A stretch of 64,000 nucleotides of DNA from Scardovia wiggsiae F0424 (GCF_000269605.1 NZ_AKCI01000001.1:992001-1056000); one strand, 5' to 3'. Positions 42,710 to 50,682 are shown, counted from the stretch's first letter. The notes: generated by a model not told the origin, from the sequence alone. Numbers and translations: made by a program.

Positions 42710-43771
42710 CTACTTCGCAGAGCCGGTCTCCTGTTTCTGGACTTCCCTGAGTATCTTCTGGAGGGATTCGGGGGAATCATTATTGAGAACTGCCTGCCCG
42801 CTGAAATGGTCCTTAAGGGCCTTGGTGACTGCGTCATTATGGAATATTTCTACCAGTTTCCGGTAAACAGCATTGTTGGCATCCGCCTTGCGCGAGACCC
42901 AGACATTGATGTACGGCTTCGCTGATTCCGATGAGGCGCTGTCATGATAAATCGCATCCTGAGGGCTCAGCCCTGCATCTTTGACATAATCATTGTTGAC
43001 CACTCCGGCACTGACACTCGGGTCGCCCAGTGCATTTGCCACTTTTGCCGCCTCTACAGCTTTAACGGTAACTTTGGAAGCAGAAGCATCAATATCGTTA
43101 GGCGTCGTGAAAGCGGTCCACCTGCCTTTCAGCTTGATAAGCCCGGCGCCTTCAAGGACACCGATAGCACGGGCCTGGTTCGTCTCATCATTAGGGATGG
43201 CCACAGTTGCCCCCTGCGGGATACTGCCGACATTTTTATACCGTGAAGAATACAGGCCAAGAGGGTATACAGCTACCCCGCCGATCGGCTGCAAGTCCTG
43301 GTTATTCTTGACATTATAGTTGGCCAGATACAGGATATGCTGGAATTCGTTAAGATCAAGGCTGCCCTGCGCTAAGGCAGGGTTCTCAGACGTATAGTCT
43401 GTGAAATTTTTCAGCTGGACGTAGATACCCTGTTTCTGCGCCTCTTCCTGGAACACTTTCCACTGAGGGTCATTCGCGCCTACGACCCCTATCACTACCG
43501 GGTTGCCTTTTGAACCCTTGGGGGCTGACGGCCTGTTCGAACTGAAAGCCCTGAAAACAAAAAACGCTCCCACAGCCAGCAGCGCAACAACAACAAGAGC
43601 AATTATCGAATTGCGCACACGGTTATCAACACGTACCGGTTCAGCAGTCGAGATATCCCCTGCAGCCTGCTGATCCTTCGATCCGCTCTGCGAACTCCCG
43701 GATCCGTTGCCTGTACCGGTATTATCAGCTCCCTGCGGATCTGTCCCCTGGAGGTTTGTTGGAGAAGCCAT
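42710..43771 (-). CDS. metQ: MetQ/NlpA-family substrate-binding protein, membrane-helix anchored
   Basis: A 353-residue periplasm-facing binding protein of the NlpA/MetQ family: NPVVIGVVGANDPQWKVFQE near residue 90, then LAQGSLDLNEFQHILYL and VAIPNDETNQARAIGVLE. Instead of a signal peptide with a lipobox Cys, it has a Gly/Ser-rich cytosolic tail (residues 1-50) and one membrane helix (about 55-73, SIIALVVVALLAVGAFFVF), with no cysteine after it. The ribosome site AAAGGTGAGG is strong. It is first in the metQ-metN-metI-amidohydrolase unit; 125 bp separate it from metN. Confidence 0.9.
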   Translation of the reverse strand: MASPTNLQGTDPQGADNTGTGNGSGSSQSGSKDQQAAGDISTAEPVRVDNRVRNSIIALVVVALLAVGAFFVFRAFSSNRPSAPKGSKGNPVVIGVVGANDPQWKVFQEEAQKQGIYVQLKNFTDYTSENPALAQGSLDLNEFQHILYLANYNVKNNQDLQPIGGVAVYPLGLYSSRYKNVGSIPQGATVAIPNDETNQARAIGVLEGAGLIKLKGRWTAFTTPNDIDASASKVTVKAVEAAKVANALGDPSVSAGVVNNDYVKDAGLSPQDAIYHDSASSESAKPYINVWVSRKADANNAVYRKLVEIFHNDAVTKALKDHFSGQAVLNNDSPESLQKILREVQKQETGSAK

Positions 43772-44134
43772 ACCTCACCTTTGCCTTTCTACCCTTAAGC
43801 ATTAATAGTTTTCCAGCTTTATGCGGCAGGCGCAGCGATCCATATCAGACCGGGATATCCTTCGTCAGCCATGCCGTTAAGCACTGGTTTACAGATTAGA
43901 GCATGAAACGCTGCGATCGCTGCAAAACGGATGATTTCCTTATACGTGTTATTTATGGCTCCTTCGAAATCCCCCTTTTTCTGCGGTCCGGCTCTGAACC
44001 TGCTAAATCCTGAATTGTGATGGCTTTGTTCAGACATGTGGCTATCATGTATACAGTTATCTGAAGTCAACAGTAAGGATTGCGTTTTGCCTAAAGGTTT
44101 ACACGTACCAGAACAGTCAGGCTTCTTCCCTTCA
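43772..44134. other. Divergent intergenic region metQ / NlpC-P60 gene
   Basis: A 363-bp gap. Near metQ there is an imperfect dyad GCATTAA...TTTATGC (about 43799-43824), a possible operator. Toward the hydrolase gene lies a promoter-like pair (44026-44055). I looked for a c-di-AMP (ydaO) riboswitch, often found before NlpC/P60 genes in actinobacteria, and saw no match to its conserved segments. ORFs crossing the region look like shadows. Confidence 0.4.
44026..44055 (+). promoter_or_regulatory. Candidate sigma70-type promoter for the NlpC/P60 gene
   Basis: TTGTTC (44026-44031) and TATACA (44050-44055) with an 18-bp spacer, 31-80 bp before the possible starts. Plausible by sequence only. Confidence 0.35.
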
Positions 44135-45154
44135 ATGAAGAAGCAAGTCACGGCTTTTGCCGGCGGCGTTCTTAAAGTGCCTACCAATTCAAAAGCATTT
44201 CGGCTCGGGGCGGTCGCACCAAGTGTAGCTGTCCTCGCAGCGCTGGCGGGCTCTACGGCACCTGCTATAGCTTCCAGCAACAATGGCATCCTGAGCGCAG
44301 ATGCAGCATCAGGGTCTTCAGTTTCCCGCTCTACACAGCGTGCAGACCTCCTGGATGAATCTTCCAATGTGACTACTGAGGCTGCAGCATCATGGTCTCT
44401 GAGCGATAACAGCTCGAATGCAAGTGTCCCCTACTCCCCTACAAAGAATGAGCAGGAAGCACGCACTAACCTTCAGAATCTGGTCAACACGGCCACTTCT
44501 GTATATAATTCTTCTTCGCGGGCCGAGGCTTCAAAACGTACCACGCTCAAAGGTGCGATTGATAATGCTTCTTCGAAGCTGGCAGATACCCATACAGGCA
44601 CCGATGACCTCAACTCAGCAGGGACTGCCCTCAGCAATGCCGCAAATGATGTCAAAGACAGCCAGTCAGCTGCCGTTGCTGCTGCCAATGCCGCAGCTGA
44701 ACAGCGTACAGCATCACGGCGCGCTGCAGCAAACACAAACCGTGCCACAGCAGCGGCACCGGTTTCTGCCCCTTCCGCACCCGTTGCCATCACCGGGAAC
44801 GGCTCCGGGGCGCAGGTAGCGCAGCTTGCATCAAGCTATGCAGGCAAAGCGCCCTATCGCTGGGGAGGGACGACTCCTTCCGGCTGGGACTGCTCCGGTA
44901 TGGTCATGTGGGTCTATGCACGTTTCGGCGTCAGCCTTCCGCATTCTTCAGGCGCACAGGCCCGTATGGGTACAGCGGTCCCTTCGCTTGCACAAGCCCA
45001 GCCTGGGGATATCCTGGCGAACGGGGCTCACGCAGCAATCTATGTGGGCAACGGCATGATCATCAATGCCCTTAACCCCAGCCAGGGGACAAAGATAACC
45101 CCTGTTTCATGGGGGTTCCATAGTGGCTATTCTATCCGCAGGATCTTTAATTAG
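44135..45154 (+). CDS. Secreted NlpC/P60 peptidoglycan endopeptidase
   Basis: A secreted cell-wall hydrolase cleaving D-Glu-diaminopimelate or similar stem-peptide bonds. A long signal sequence (MKKQVTAFAGG, then AVAPSVAVLAALAG and a cleavage-like APAIASS) precedes a Ser/Ala/Thr-rich helical stretch (about residues 55-220). The C-terminal NlpC/P60 domain follows: APYRWGGTTPSGWDCSG with catalytic Cys (about 253), GAHAAIYVG with His (about 299), then INALNPSQG. The ATG at 44135 gives a good signal peptide, but a TTG at 44086 with AAGGAT upstream is also possible and would add 16 residues. The stretch before the catalytic domain may form a coiled coil regulating access. Confidence 0.9.
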   Translation: MKKQVTAFAGGVLKVPTNSKAFRLGAVAPSVAVLAALAGSTAPAIASSNNGILSADAASGSSVSRSTQRADLLDESSNVTTEAAASWSLSDNSSNASVPYSPTKNEQEARTNLQNLVNTATSVYNSSSRAEASKRTTLKGAIDNASSKLADTHTGTDDLNSAGTALSNAANDVKDSQSAAVAAANAAAEQRTASRRAAANTNRATAAAPVSAPSAPVAITGNGSGAQVAQLASSYAGKAPYRWGGTTPSGWDCSGMVMWVYARFGVSLPHSSGAQARMGTAVPSLAQAQPGDILANGAHAAIYVGNGMIINALNPSQGTKITPVSWGFHSGYSIRRIFN

Positions 45155-45176
45155 TTTGTATTTCTAATTAGTTTGT
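45148..45176. repeat. Direct repeat at the end of the NlpC/P60 gene
   Basis: TAATTAGTTTGT occurs at 45148-45159 and 45165-45176, a 17-bp period covering the stop codon. It appears to be a short duplication of the gene's last bases. Confidence 0.6.
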
Positions 45177-45177
45177 G

Positions 45178-45212
45178 AATGGCCTGGCTGCTCATAGAGC
45201 TGCCGGGCCATT
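45178..45212 (+). terminator. Hairpin between convergent NlpC/P60 and ribF genes
   Basis: A long stem: AATGGCC pairs with GGCCATT and continues inward with one T-T mismatch and one G-T pair to a 3-nt loop. It sits 24 bp after the NlpC stop and 91 bp after the ribF stop. There is no T-run on either side, so it may be a weak or Rho-assisted bidirectional terminator. Confidence 0.55.
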
Positions 45213-45302
45213 AGTCACTGAGCAGTTTACCTGTTCCCTGGTATGAAACCGGTATCTTCTGTTTTTACAGTTCCCTGTTTTCCATAACTGCCCAGCTGGA
45301 AG

Positions 45303-46526
45303 TTATGCCGTTTTTCTTCTGCCTGATATAATCGCTTTTGCACGTTGGGAGTCTTCCCCAAGCTGGGCAATAAGCTCCTGAAAGCTGCCGAAACGGGCCT
45401 GCGGGCGCATGAATGCTGTAAATTCTATGGTGACGGTATGCCCGTACAGGTCCAGGCCTGTTTCATCGATAATATAAGCCTCAACTACACGTTCAGAGTC
45501 TGAATGTGCATCTGCAGCGTCACGGAAAGTCTCTTTCGTCCCGACAGAAACAGCAGCGGGCCATCTATGCCCTGCATCTGTTACATACCCCGCGTAAACG
45601 CCATCAACAGGGATAAAACCTTCAATGGTTCCGCCCAGGTTTGCTGTGGGGAAACCAAGCTGCCGGCCGCGGGCTTCACCATGGACTACCTCGCCCCTGA
45701 TCTGCGGGCTGCGCCCAAGCACCTCGGCAGCCTCAGCAATGCGCCCTCCGGCAAGTGCATCACGCACGTGGGAAGAACTCCAGTCACGCACCCGCACCAT
45801 ATGATGCTTTTTTGTCCATGCGCGCCTGTCTGCCTTGCTCATGGAATTGAGAGGGTTAGCAGGCTCTCCAGCACTGTCCGGGACATGGTACTGCACATCC
45901 GGGAATACCCATGTGAAGCCCCGACCCTGGTCTTCAACAGCATCAACTTCAAAAACCCCTGTAGAAGCAGCAACAGTGCGTGAAGTTTTGACATTGCCTT
46001 CAAGGCCGCGCCCAAACCGCGCATCTGCACCCAGCACCAGCGTGCGCATCCCCAGCTTTCCTACCAGCTGGCCTAGGAAATTGATATATGTCTGACGGGC
46101 AAATCCCGGCGTATACCGGACAATAAGCAGATACTGTATGCCAAGATCCCTGATCCACTGTATCCGCTGGCCGGCACTTGAAATAGCCTCAGGATCTTCA
46201 GGATCGGGTTCATTATTCCCCCCAAACTGAATGCTGCCGTCCTGAGGGGAACCATCATCCTGCACAGGGGCGGGTGCAGCAGGGATATGGATGCCGGGCC
46301 CTATACTACTGTGCGAGTGTACGAAAGACGGGCGCGGATCGAACATAATAACTACAGAAAAACTGCCGTATTTTTCTGCCAGCTCTGCTGTACGCCTGAT
46401 AACTGCAGCGTGCCCCTTATGCACGCCATCAAACGTCCCTATAGTAACGACCGACCGTTTCTCTTTATCAAGGACTGGCCAGGGGACTGCGCCGTCAGTA
46501 TCCGGAACAAGACGAATAACTTTCAC
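45303..46526 (-). CDS. ribF: Bifunctional riboflavin kinase / FAD synthetase
   Basis: Makes FMN from riboflavin and then FAD. The adenylyltransferase half has VVTIGTFDGVHKGHAAVI near residue 25 and VLGADARFGRG. The kinase half has HGEARGRQLGFPTANLGG near residue 280 and VEAYIIDETGLDLYG. An unusual acidic, Pro/Gly-rich insertion of roughly 40 residues sits after FDPRPSF (about residues 72-115). The start is a GTG at 46526 with GAGG five bases upstream; a TTG 15 bp earlier is the end of the open frame. It converges on the NlpC gene. Confidence 0.93.
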   Translation of the reverse strand: MKVIRLVPDTDGAVPWPVLDKEKRSVVTIGTFDGVHKGHAAVIRRTAELAEKYGSFSVVIMFDPRPSFVHSHSSIGPGIHIPAAPAPVQDDGSPQDGSIQFGGNNEPDPEDPEAISSAGQRIQWIRDLGIQYLLIVRYTPGFARQTYINFLGQLVGKLGMRTLVLGADARFGRGLEGNVKTSRTVAASTGVFEVDAVEDQGRGFTWVFPDVQYHVPDSAGEPANPLNSMSKADRRAWTKKHHMVRVRDWSSSHVRDALAGGRIAEAAEVLGRSPQIRGEVVHGEARGRQLGFPTANLGGTIEGFIPVDGVYAGYVTDAGHRWPAAVSVGTKETFRDAADAHSDSERVVEAYIIDETGLDLYGHTVTIEFTAFMRPQARFGSFQELIAQLGEDSQRAKAIISGRRKTA

Positions 46527-46681
46527 ATCTGCCTCAAACAATATTTATTCCATACTCAGCGTATGGATTTGCCCTAACGTAAGAATTATATCCGCAGCCG
46601 TGTAACCTGGGGCGAGCCTGCAAAGTATACGGTATTGCCTTTCTTACACGTCTTGCATGGGTGGTTCTGCAGGCCGTAAAA

Positions 46682-47278
46682 CTATTGTCCCAGTGTATTG
46701 ATCCCTATACTGTCGTGGGAATATAGCGCTGGGTCTTCTATGATCTTCCTGACTGCATCAGCGATACTGCCCACCGACACATCATGGCCTCCGAACGGCT
46801 CACCCTTATGGGTTACTTCATAGTCCACGGGGCCGGAAGTAAACCATCCCGGGCGGATCACTGTATAGTCAAGACTGCTGGACTCAATAACATCAGCTGC
46901 CTCACGGTAAGGCCGCAAAACAGGGTTCTGGCTCACATTCCCACCACCCAGGGAATCCGGGATCTCATCGTATATCCCCATTGAAGAAATGAATATAAGG
47001 CGGGCGACACCTGTTTTCTCCATTGCCGCAACAATGCTTCGGGCATAATCTGCCATGTCCCCGCTTAATGCGGCAAAAACGATATCCTGCCCGGCAACCG
47101 CCCCTTCCAGTGAAACCGGATCCTTCACATCCCCTGTTACCGCATCCTCACGGCTATTGTCAGAAACTATACGATGCCGCGCAAACAGAGTAAGATGCGC
47201 ATCAGTCTCGCGTATAAGGGTCTGGCGTACTGCTCCCCCTACAGTCCCTGTTGCACCAATAATAAGCACGCGCTTCAT
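46682..47278 (-). CDS. NAD(P)-binding Rossmann-fold protein (atypical SDR/NmrA-like)
   Basis: A 198-residue protein with a dinucleotide-binding loop at the start (RVLIIGATGTVGGAVRQTL). IVFAALSGDMADYA, RLIFISSMGIYDEIP and LDYTVIRPGWFTSG are typical of NAD(P)H-binding epimerase-like proteins. No catalytic Tyr-x3-Lys is evident, so it may be a reductase of the flavin-reductase/BVR-B type or a redox sensor. GGAGG precedes the ATG with 7-base spacing. It is a single gene with 155 bp to ribF and 195 bp to the tRNA. Confidence 0.82.
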   Translation of the reverse strand: MKRVLIIGATGTVGGAVRQTLIRETDAHLTLFARHRIVSDNSREDAVTGDVKDPVSLEGAVAGQDIVFAALSGDMADYARSIVAAMEKTGVARLIFISSMGIYDEIPDSLGGGNVSQNPVLRPYREAADVIESSSLDYTVIRPGWFTSGPVDYEVTHKGEPFGGHDVSVGSIADAVRKIIEDPALYSHDSIGINTLGQ

Positions 47279-47448
47279 AACAGGCCTCCCAAAAATACCT
47301 CAACGCCAGCTGTCCGCAGCACTTGCTGCGCACCTACAGATATTAGCCTGTTTGCGTGATACTGGCCGGCAATTTTTCTTTTGACTGATTCCATGGTACC
47401 GGCAACACTGCCAGCTGCGGTAGTCCATATAATTGCATAAACTACTTA

Positions 47449-47471
47449 AGTCGCCTCATTTTGCGGCGACT
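47449..47471. repeat. Inverted repeat directly upstream of tRNA-Ser
   Basis: AGTCGCC (47449-47455) and GGCGACT (47465-47471) form a 7-bp perfect stem with a 9-base loop, ending 2 bp before the mature tRNA. It could be part of the precursor 5' leader or a promoter-overlapping site. Confidence 0.6.
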
Positions 47472-47473
47472 GT

Positions 47474-47560
47474 GGAGACATGCCTGAGTGGCCGAAAGGG
47501 GCACCCTGCTAAGGTGTTAACTGCGCAAGTGGTTCGAGGGTTCGAATCCCTCTGTCTCCG
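47474..47560 (+). tRNA. tRNA-Ser(GCU)
   Basis: An 87-nt class II tRNA. Acceptor arms GGAGACA and TGTCTCC pair fully, with discriminator G. The anticodon stem-loop CACCCTGCTAAGGTG presents GCU, reading AGC/AGU serine codons. A long variable arm (AACTGCGCAAGTGGTT) and T-arm GAGGGTTCGAATCCCTC confirm tRNA-Ser. CCA is not encoded. Confidence 0.97.
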
Positions 47561-47564
47561 CCCC

Positions 47565-47601
47565 AGCCCTTACAGCACATCTGCTGTGAGGGCTTATTTA
47601 T
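47565..47601 (+). terminator. Terminator after tRNA-Ser
   Basis: A 13-bp stem AGCCCTTACAGCA / TGCTGTGAGGGCT with one G-T pair and loop CATC (47565-47594), followed by TATTTAT. It begins 5 bp after the tRNA. Confidence 0.85.
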
Positions 47602-47797
47602 GCCGAAACCGCAGGATAACGCGCATAATACCGGCCTTCATCTGAACCGTGTATGAAGCACTAAAAGAAAGAAATCAGCAGAAGCGTCAAAAATACGATG
47701 CCGAATAAAAGGATCCTGTAATGATAGAATAAGGTAGCGGGCAGCCGTAAACGATAATGTACAAATATCCTGTGTTTACAAAAGGGGGGTGTTACCA

Positions 47798-48319
47798 ATG
47801 ACGGCACTGAAGGCAATGGACATTGCAAATGATTTCATATCACGGTATGGGGCTGATTTATATCTGACGAACCTCAAGCTCAATAAGCTTGTTTACTATG
47901 CCCAGGTAGAGTCGCTGCGTGAAACTGGTAAGCCCCTTTTTACTGACACTGTTGAGGCATGGGATTACGGTCCCGTAGAACCAGAAGTATACCGCAGTTT
48001 CAAGCTATTTGGTGACGGGCATATCCAGACACCTTTAGGAGCATATACCACTGATACTTATGTTAACAGGATCGTTGATACTGTAGTTGAAAAATACGGG
48101 TATCTGACTGCATTCGATTTAGTCAACTATTCCCACCGTAATGGTGGCGCCTGGAAAATGGTTTACGATGGCAGCCGTAATAAGCCGATCAGTATAAAAA
48201 CGATCCTCAGTTCTCAGGATGTTAAAGAGTATCCCCAGTTAAAAGGGACCCTTGCCCAGAGCGCCGACACTGTTAATAAGCAATTTGCCAACGCCCTAAA
48301 GTTACTGGAAGACGCCTAA
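47798..48319 (+). CDS. Panacea-domain (DUF4065/SocA-like) antitoxin candidate
   Basis: A 173-residue protein with the Panacea domain: MDIANDFISRYGADLYLTNL, KLNKLVYYAQVESL, PLFTDTVEAWDYGPVEPEVY and a C-terminal helical part. The domain neutralises many unrelated toxins in published toxin-antitoxin screens (PanA proteins), and SocA acts as a proteolysis adaptor for its toxin. Here the gene lies 2 bp before a Doc/Fic toxin, so it is probably the antitoxin. AAAGGGGGG eight bases before the ATG at 47798 defines the start, excluding a GTG at 47789. It sits 238 bp after tRNA-Ser. Identity of the domain is good; the antitoxin role is inferred from context. Confidence 0.85.
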   Translation: MTALKAMDIANDFISRYGADLYLTNLKLNKLVYYAQVESLRETGKPLFTDTVEAWDYGPVEPEVYRSFKLFGDGHIQTPLGAYTTDTYVNRIVDTVVEKYGYLTAFDLVNYSHRNGGAWKMVYDGSRNKPISIKTILSSQDVKEYPQLKGTLAQSADTVNKQFANALKLLEDA

Positions 48320-48321
48320 AG

Positions 48322-48801
48322 ATGTGTATCCGTCCTGTCGTTATTGATGACGAAATACAGATTGACGCACTTGTTGAAGATATAGCCAGATTCCATAATG
48401 ATGCCATCAAAATAAAAGGTTACGCAGGGAGTGCCGCGGAAAGGGATAAAAGACAGCTGCAGGAAAAACAACATTTGAAAACAGTCCTTGACAATGTTTT
48501 CCATCCCCTCTTCGGCACCCCACTTGAAAACCGTTTTAAGGATGCATTTGCCCAGCTCGCGCATTGTATGGTGATAATTGCTAAGGACCACATCTTTCTG
48601 GACGGAAATAAAAGGACCGCAGTAAAATGCATGTCAATATGGTACAACTATGGAGTAAACCTGGATATTGATGATCCTCCTGATCCTGAGAAGAATTTAA
48701 TTTACAAGTGGATAGAAGGCATCGTGAAAAAAGAGAGGACTGAAACCGAACTTGCAGATTATCTCAGACAGCATCAGACTCCGGCCGATACTAATAATTA
48801 A
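48322..48801 (+). CDS. Doc/Fic-family toxin candidate
   Basis: A 159-residue Fic-fold protein. The active-site loop is HIFLDGNKRT (residues 90-99), close to the Doc motif H-x-F-x-D-x-N-K-R, in which the Lys replaces the Gly of AMP-transferring Fic proteins. Doc proteins of this kind phosphorylate elongation factor Tu and stop translation. The ATG lies 2 bp after the antitoxin stop with no ribosome site of its own, indicating coupled translation. No inhibitory helix (S/T-x3-E-x2-N) is obvious, in line with a separate antitoxin. The EF-Tu target is inference from the motif. A downstream convergent gene ends 19 bp away. Confidence 0.86.
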   Translation: MCIRPVVIDDEIQIDALVEDIARFHNDAIKIKGYAGSAAERDKRQLQEKQHLKTVLDNVFHPLFGTPLENRFKDAFAQLAHCMVIIAKDHIFLDGNKRTAVKCMSIWYNYGVNLDIDDPPDPEKNLIYKWIEGIVKKERTETELADYLRQHQTPADTNN

Positions 48802-48820
48802 ACCAACCGGCTGCAGACGC

Positions 48821-49777
48821 TCAGAGCTGTGCCCCTTTGGCCCCAGCTTCCCCGGCTGCGCGCTCATCTGATGAAAATGTAATAAATACTGCAACAATAA
48901 TAAGGCCAATACCAACGATATCAACCACTGTAGGTACCTCCCCAAAGAACAGCCCGATAATCGTAGCAACCGCAGGGCTTATCGACTGCATCACGGAGAA
49001 TTTGCTGGGAAGCGTGCGCCGCATAATAAACAGGTCAAAAATATATGGCAGGAATGACGCGCATAACGCCACACAAAACATGAGGGCTATCAGCGCAGGT
49101 GTCCCCCACGGCCGGTGCAACCACGTTGCCGAGGGCTGGGGATGGATAACGCTATTGATACCGGGGAGCATAAGGAATACCGACTGTGCTGCGAAACCGA
49201 TAGTAAGGGCTATTGTCATACTGTCCAGAGGGCGCCCACCGAGTGCAATGCGCCTGCCGGAGATAATATAAGTCCCCCACAGAACCCCGCTGATCAGGAT
49301 TGCCGCCAGCCCTGCCAGGGATGTCCTGTTCTGCGAGGCAAAAGAGCTCCAGCTGAGCGTAACGATCCCGCATACCGCAATAATTATCCCCACGTATTCG
49401 CGCCAGTGCCTGCCTGTCATCACTGCAACGGCGAGCGGCCCGATAAATTCTATAGCGACTGCCACACCTACATTGAGTGTGCCGATAGCCATGTAAAACG
49501 TGGTGTTCATGAACACAGATGAAATGCCCAGCGCTGCCAGCCACAGCCAGCCGCGTGCATGTGTGGGGAGTATCTCTGTAAATTTTTTCCATGGTTTACG
49601 CCATACCCATAAAAAGAGCAGCGCAAAACCGACACGCCACCATGCTGCGGGAAGAGGGGCAATCTGCGTGAAAGCAAGTTTCGCCACCATTGTTGCAGCA
49701 AAAATTATGATGGACTCAATAACCGTTAAAACAACGACCGGTACATCATTAAAAAACCTTATCGCGAGCTTTCTCAC
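48821..49777 (-). CDS. EamA/DMT-family exporter (RhtA-like)
   Basis: A 318-residue membrane protein with about ten helices in two EamA halves (residues about 10-150 and 160-300). Features include AWWRVGFALLFLWVWRK, FIGPLAVAVMTGRHWREYVG and SISPAVATIIGLFFGEVPT, resembling RhtA-type amino-acid or homoserine exporters. The start is GTG. It converges on the Doc gene with no clear terminator between. The substrate is unknown. Confidence 0.85.
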   Translation of the reverse strand: MRKLAIRFFNDVPVVVLTVIESIIIFAATMVAKLAFTQIAPLPAAWWRVGFALLFLWVWRKPWKKFTEILPTHARGWLWLAALGISSVFMNTTFYMAIGTLNVGVAVAIEFIGPLAVAVMTGRHWREYVGIIIAVCGIVTLSWSSFASQNRTSLAGLAAILISGVLWGTYIISGRRIALGGRPLDSMTIALTIGFAAQSVFLMLPGINSVIHPQPSATWLHRPWGTPALIALMFCVALCASFLPYIFDLFIMRRTLPSKFSVMQSISPAVATIIGLFFGEVPTVVDIVGIGLIIVAVFITFSSDERAAGEAGAKGAQL

Positions 49778-49926
49778 AAGAATACTCTACAGAAACCTCG
49801 GATATCCAGGGGTGTCCGACACGCCGCGGAAAGATCAGTTATTTTTATAATCCGTTATATCAGATATGCAGATATGCCGGCTGCCGCTAGCTGCAGGCGT
49901 TGAGGCTGTACCGTCGTATGAGCAGA

Positions 49927-50682
49927 TCAGCAGCTCCCGGCTGCAGGGGCTGCGCCGGCAGTATGGGCAGTACCGGCAGTACCAGTGATCTCCAGGATCA
50001 TTACTACCGCAGAAGCAACAGGCCCGTCATGGCTCAAAGATACATGGATATCAATATATGGTGATGCCCCGCAGCCGGCTTCCCCGCGGCTGTTTTCTTC
50101 CCTGCCTTCGATACCCCCCTCTCCGTTCCCAGCACGCACACCCAGGCTGCGGCTGAGATACTGCTCCATTTCTGCAGAAAGGGTGATATGCGGTACGCCC
50201 CTGTTGTCTGAAACGACTTCCACTTCCCTCCATGGGAAGTTATCCACAGTGTACGGATAAGTGTAAGGCGCCCGGGTGCTTGGGGTCGGAATACCGGCTT
50301 CCCCAGCGCTGCTGCCAGTCCCTCCGCTGCGGCGTGACAGAGCCTCGCACCATGCTTTGAGGAATGCTTCTTTGCCCGCCCAGCGCGCAGCCAGATGGGC
50401 AGCTATTTTATCCCCTTTAGCAGCACTGCGCTGCTGGGACTGGCGTATTTCACGTACCGAAAAGGCGCAGGCGAGAAACTCGGACTCCGGCGCAGCACAC
50501 TGTGCAGAAAATTCCTGCACACTGACCACGTCATGCCCAAGACCTGCCACGATATACCGCGGCCCCTGCAGCTCCTGCGTCCCCTGCGCCGGATAAGGAA
50601 GTCCGTGCTGCGCAGACGGAGGAGTATCCTGCCCCCCAGCCTGCGCAGTATCGTGCATATTATTGTGCATTCCTGAATTCAT
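49927..50682 (-). CDS. acpS: Holo-[acyl-carrier-protein] synthase
   Basis: Transfers phosphopantetheine from CoA to the carrier serine of the downstream-acting FAS. Motifs are VAGLGHDVVSVQEFSAQ (Asp ligand) and RWAGKEAFLKAW (K-E-x3-K-A), and the end has IHVSLSHDGPVASAVV. At about 250 residues it is twice the usual AcpS length because of a Gln/Gly-rich N-terminal tail and Gly/Ser-rich insertions. Possible ATGs at 50691, 50682 and 50670 all lie inside the fas 3' end (stop at 50660); 50658 lies just after. I use 50682, whose GGG has fair spacing, but the start is uncertain. FAS I here lacks its own phosphopantetheinyl transferase domain, so this enzyme is its partner. Confidence 0.9.
   Translation of the reverse strand: MNSGMHNNMHDTAQAGGQDTPPSAQHGLPYPAQGTQELQGPRYIVAGLGHDVVSVQEFSAQCAAPESEFLACAFSVREIRQSQQRSAAKGDKIAAHLAARWAGKEAFLKAWCEALSRRSGGTGSSAGEAGIPTPSTRAPYTYPYTVDNFPWREVEVVSDNRGVPHITLSAEMEQYLSRSLGVRAGNGEGGIEGREENSRGEAGCGASPYIDIHVSLSHDGPVASAVVMILEITGTAGTAHTAGAAPAAGSC

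Noticed and set aside
43772-44134. Possible c-di-AMP (ydaO) riboswitch before the NlpC/P60 gene
   Set aside because: The conserved segments of that riboswitch are not found; only a plain promoter-like pair is seen.
43819-44367. 182-codon minus-strand ORF in the metQ/NlpC gap
   Set aside because: Half of it is antisense to the NlpC/P60 signal and linker region; the rest resembles no known protein and has no convincing start in the gap.
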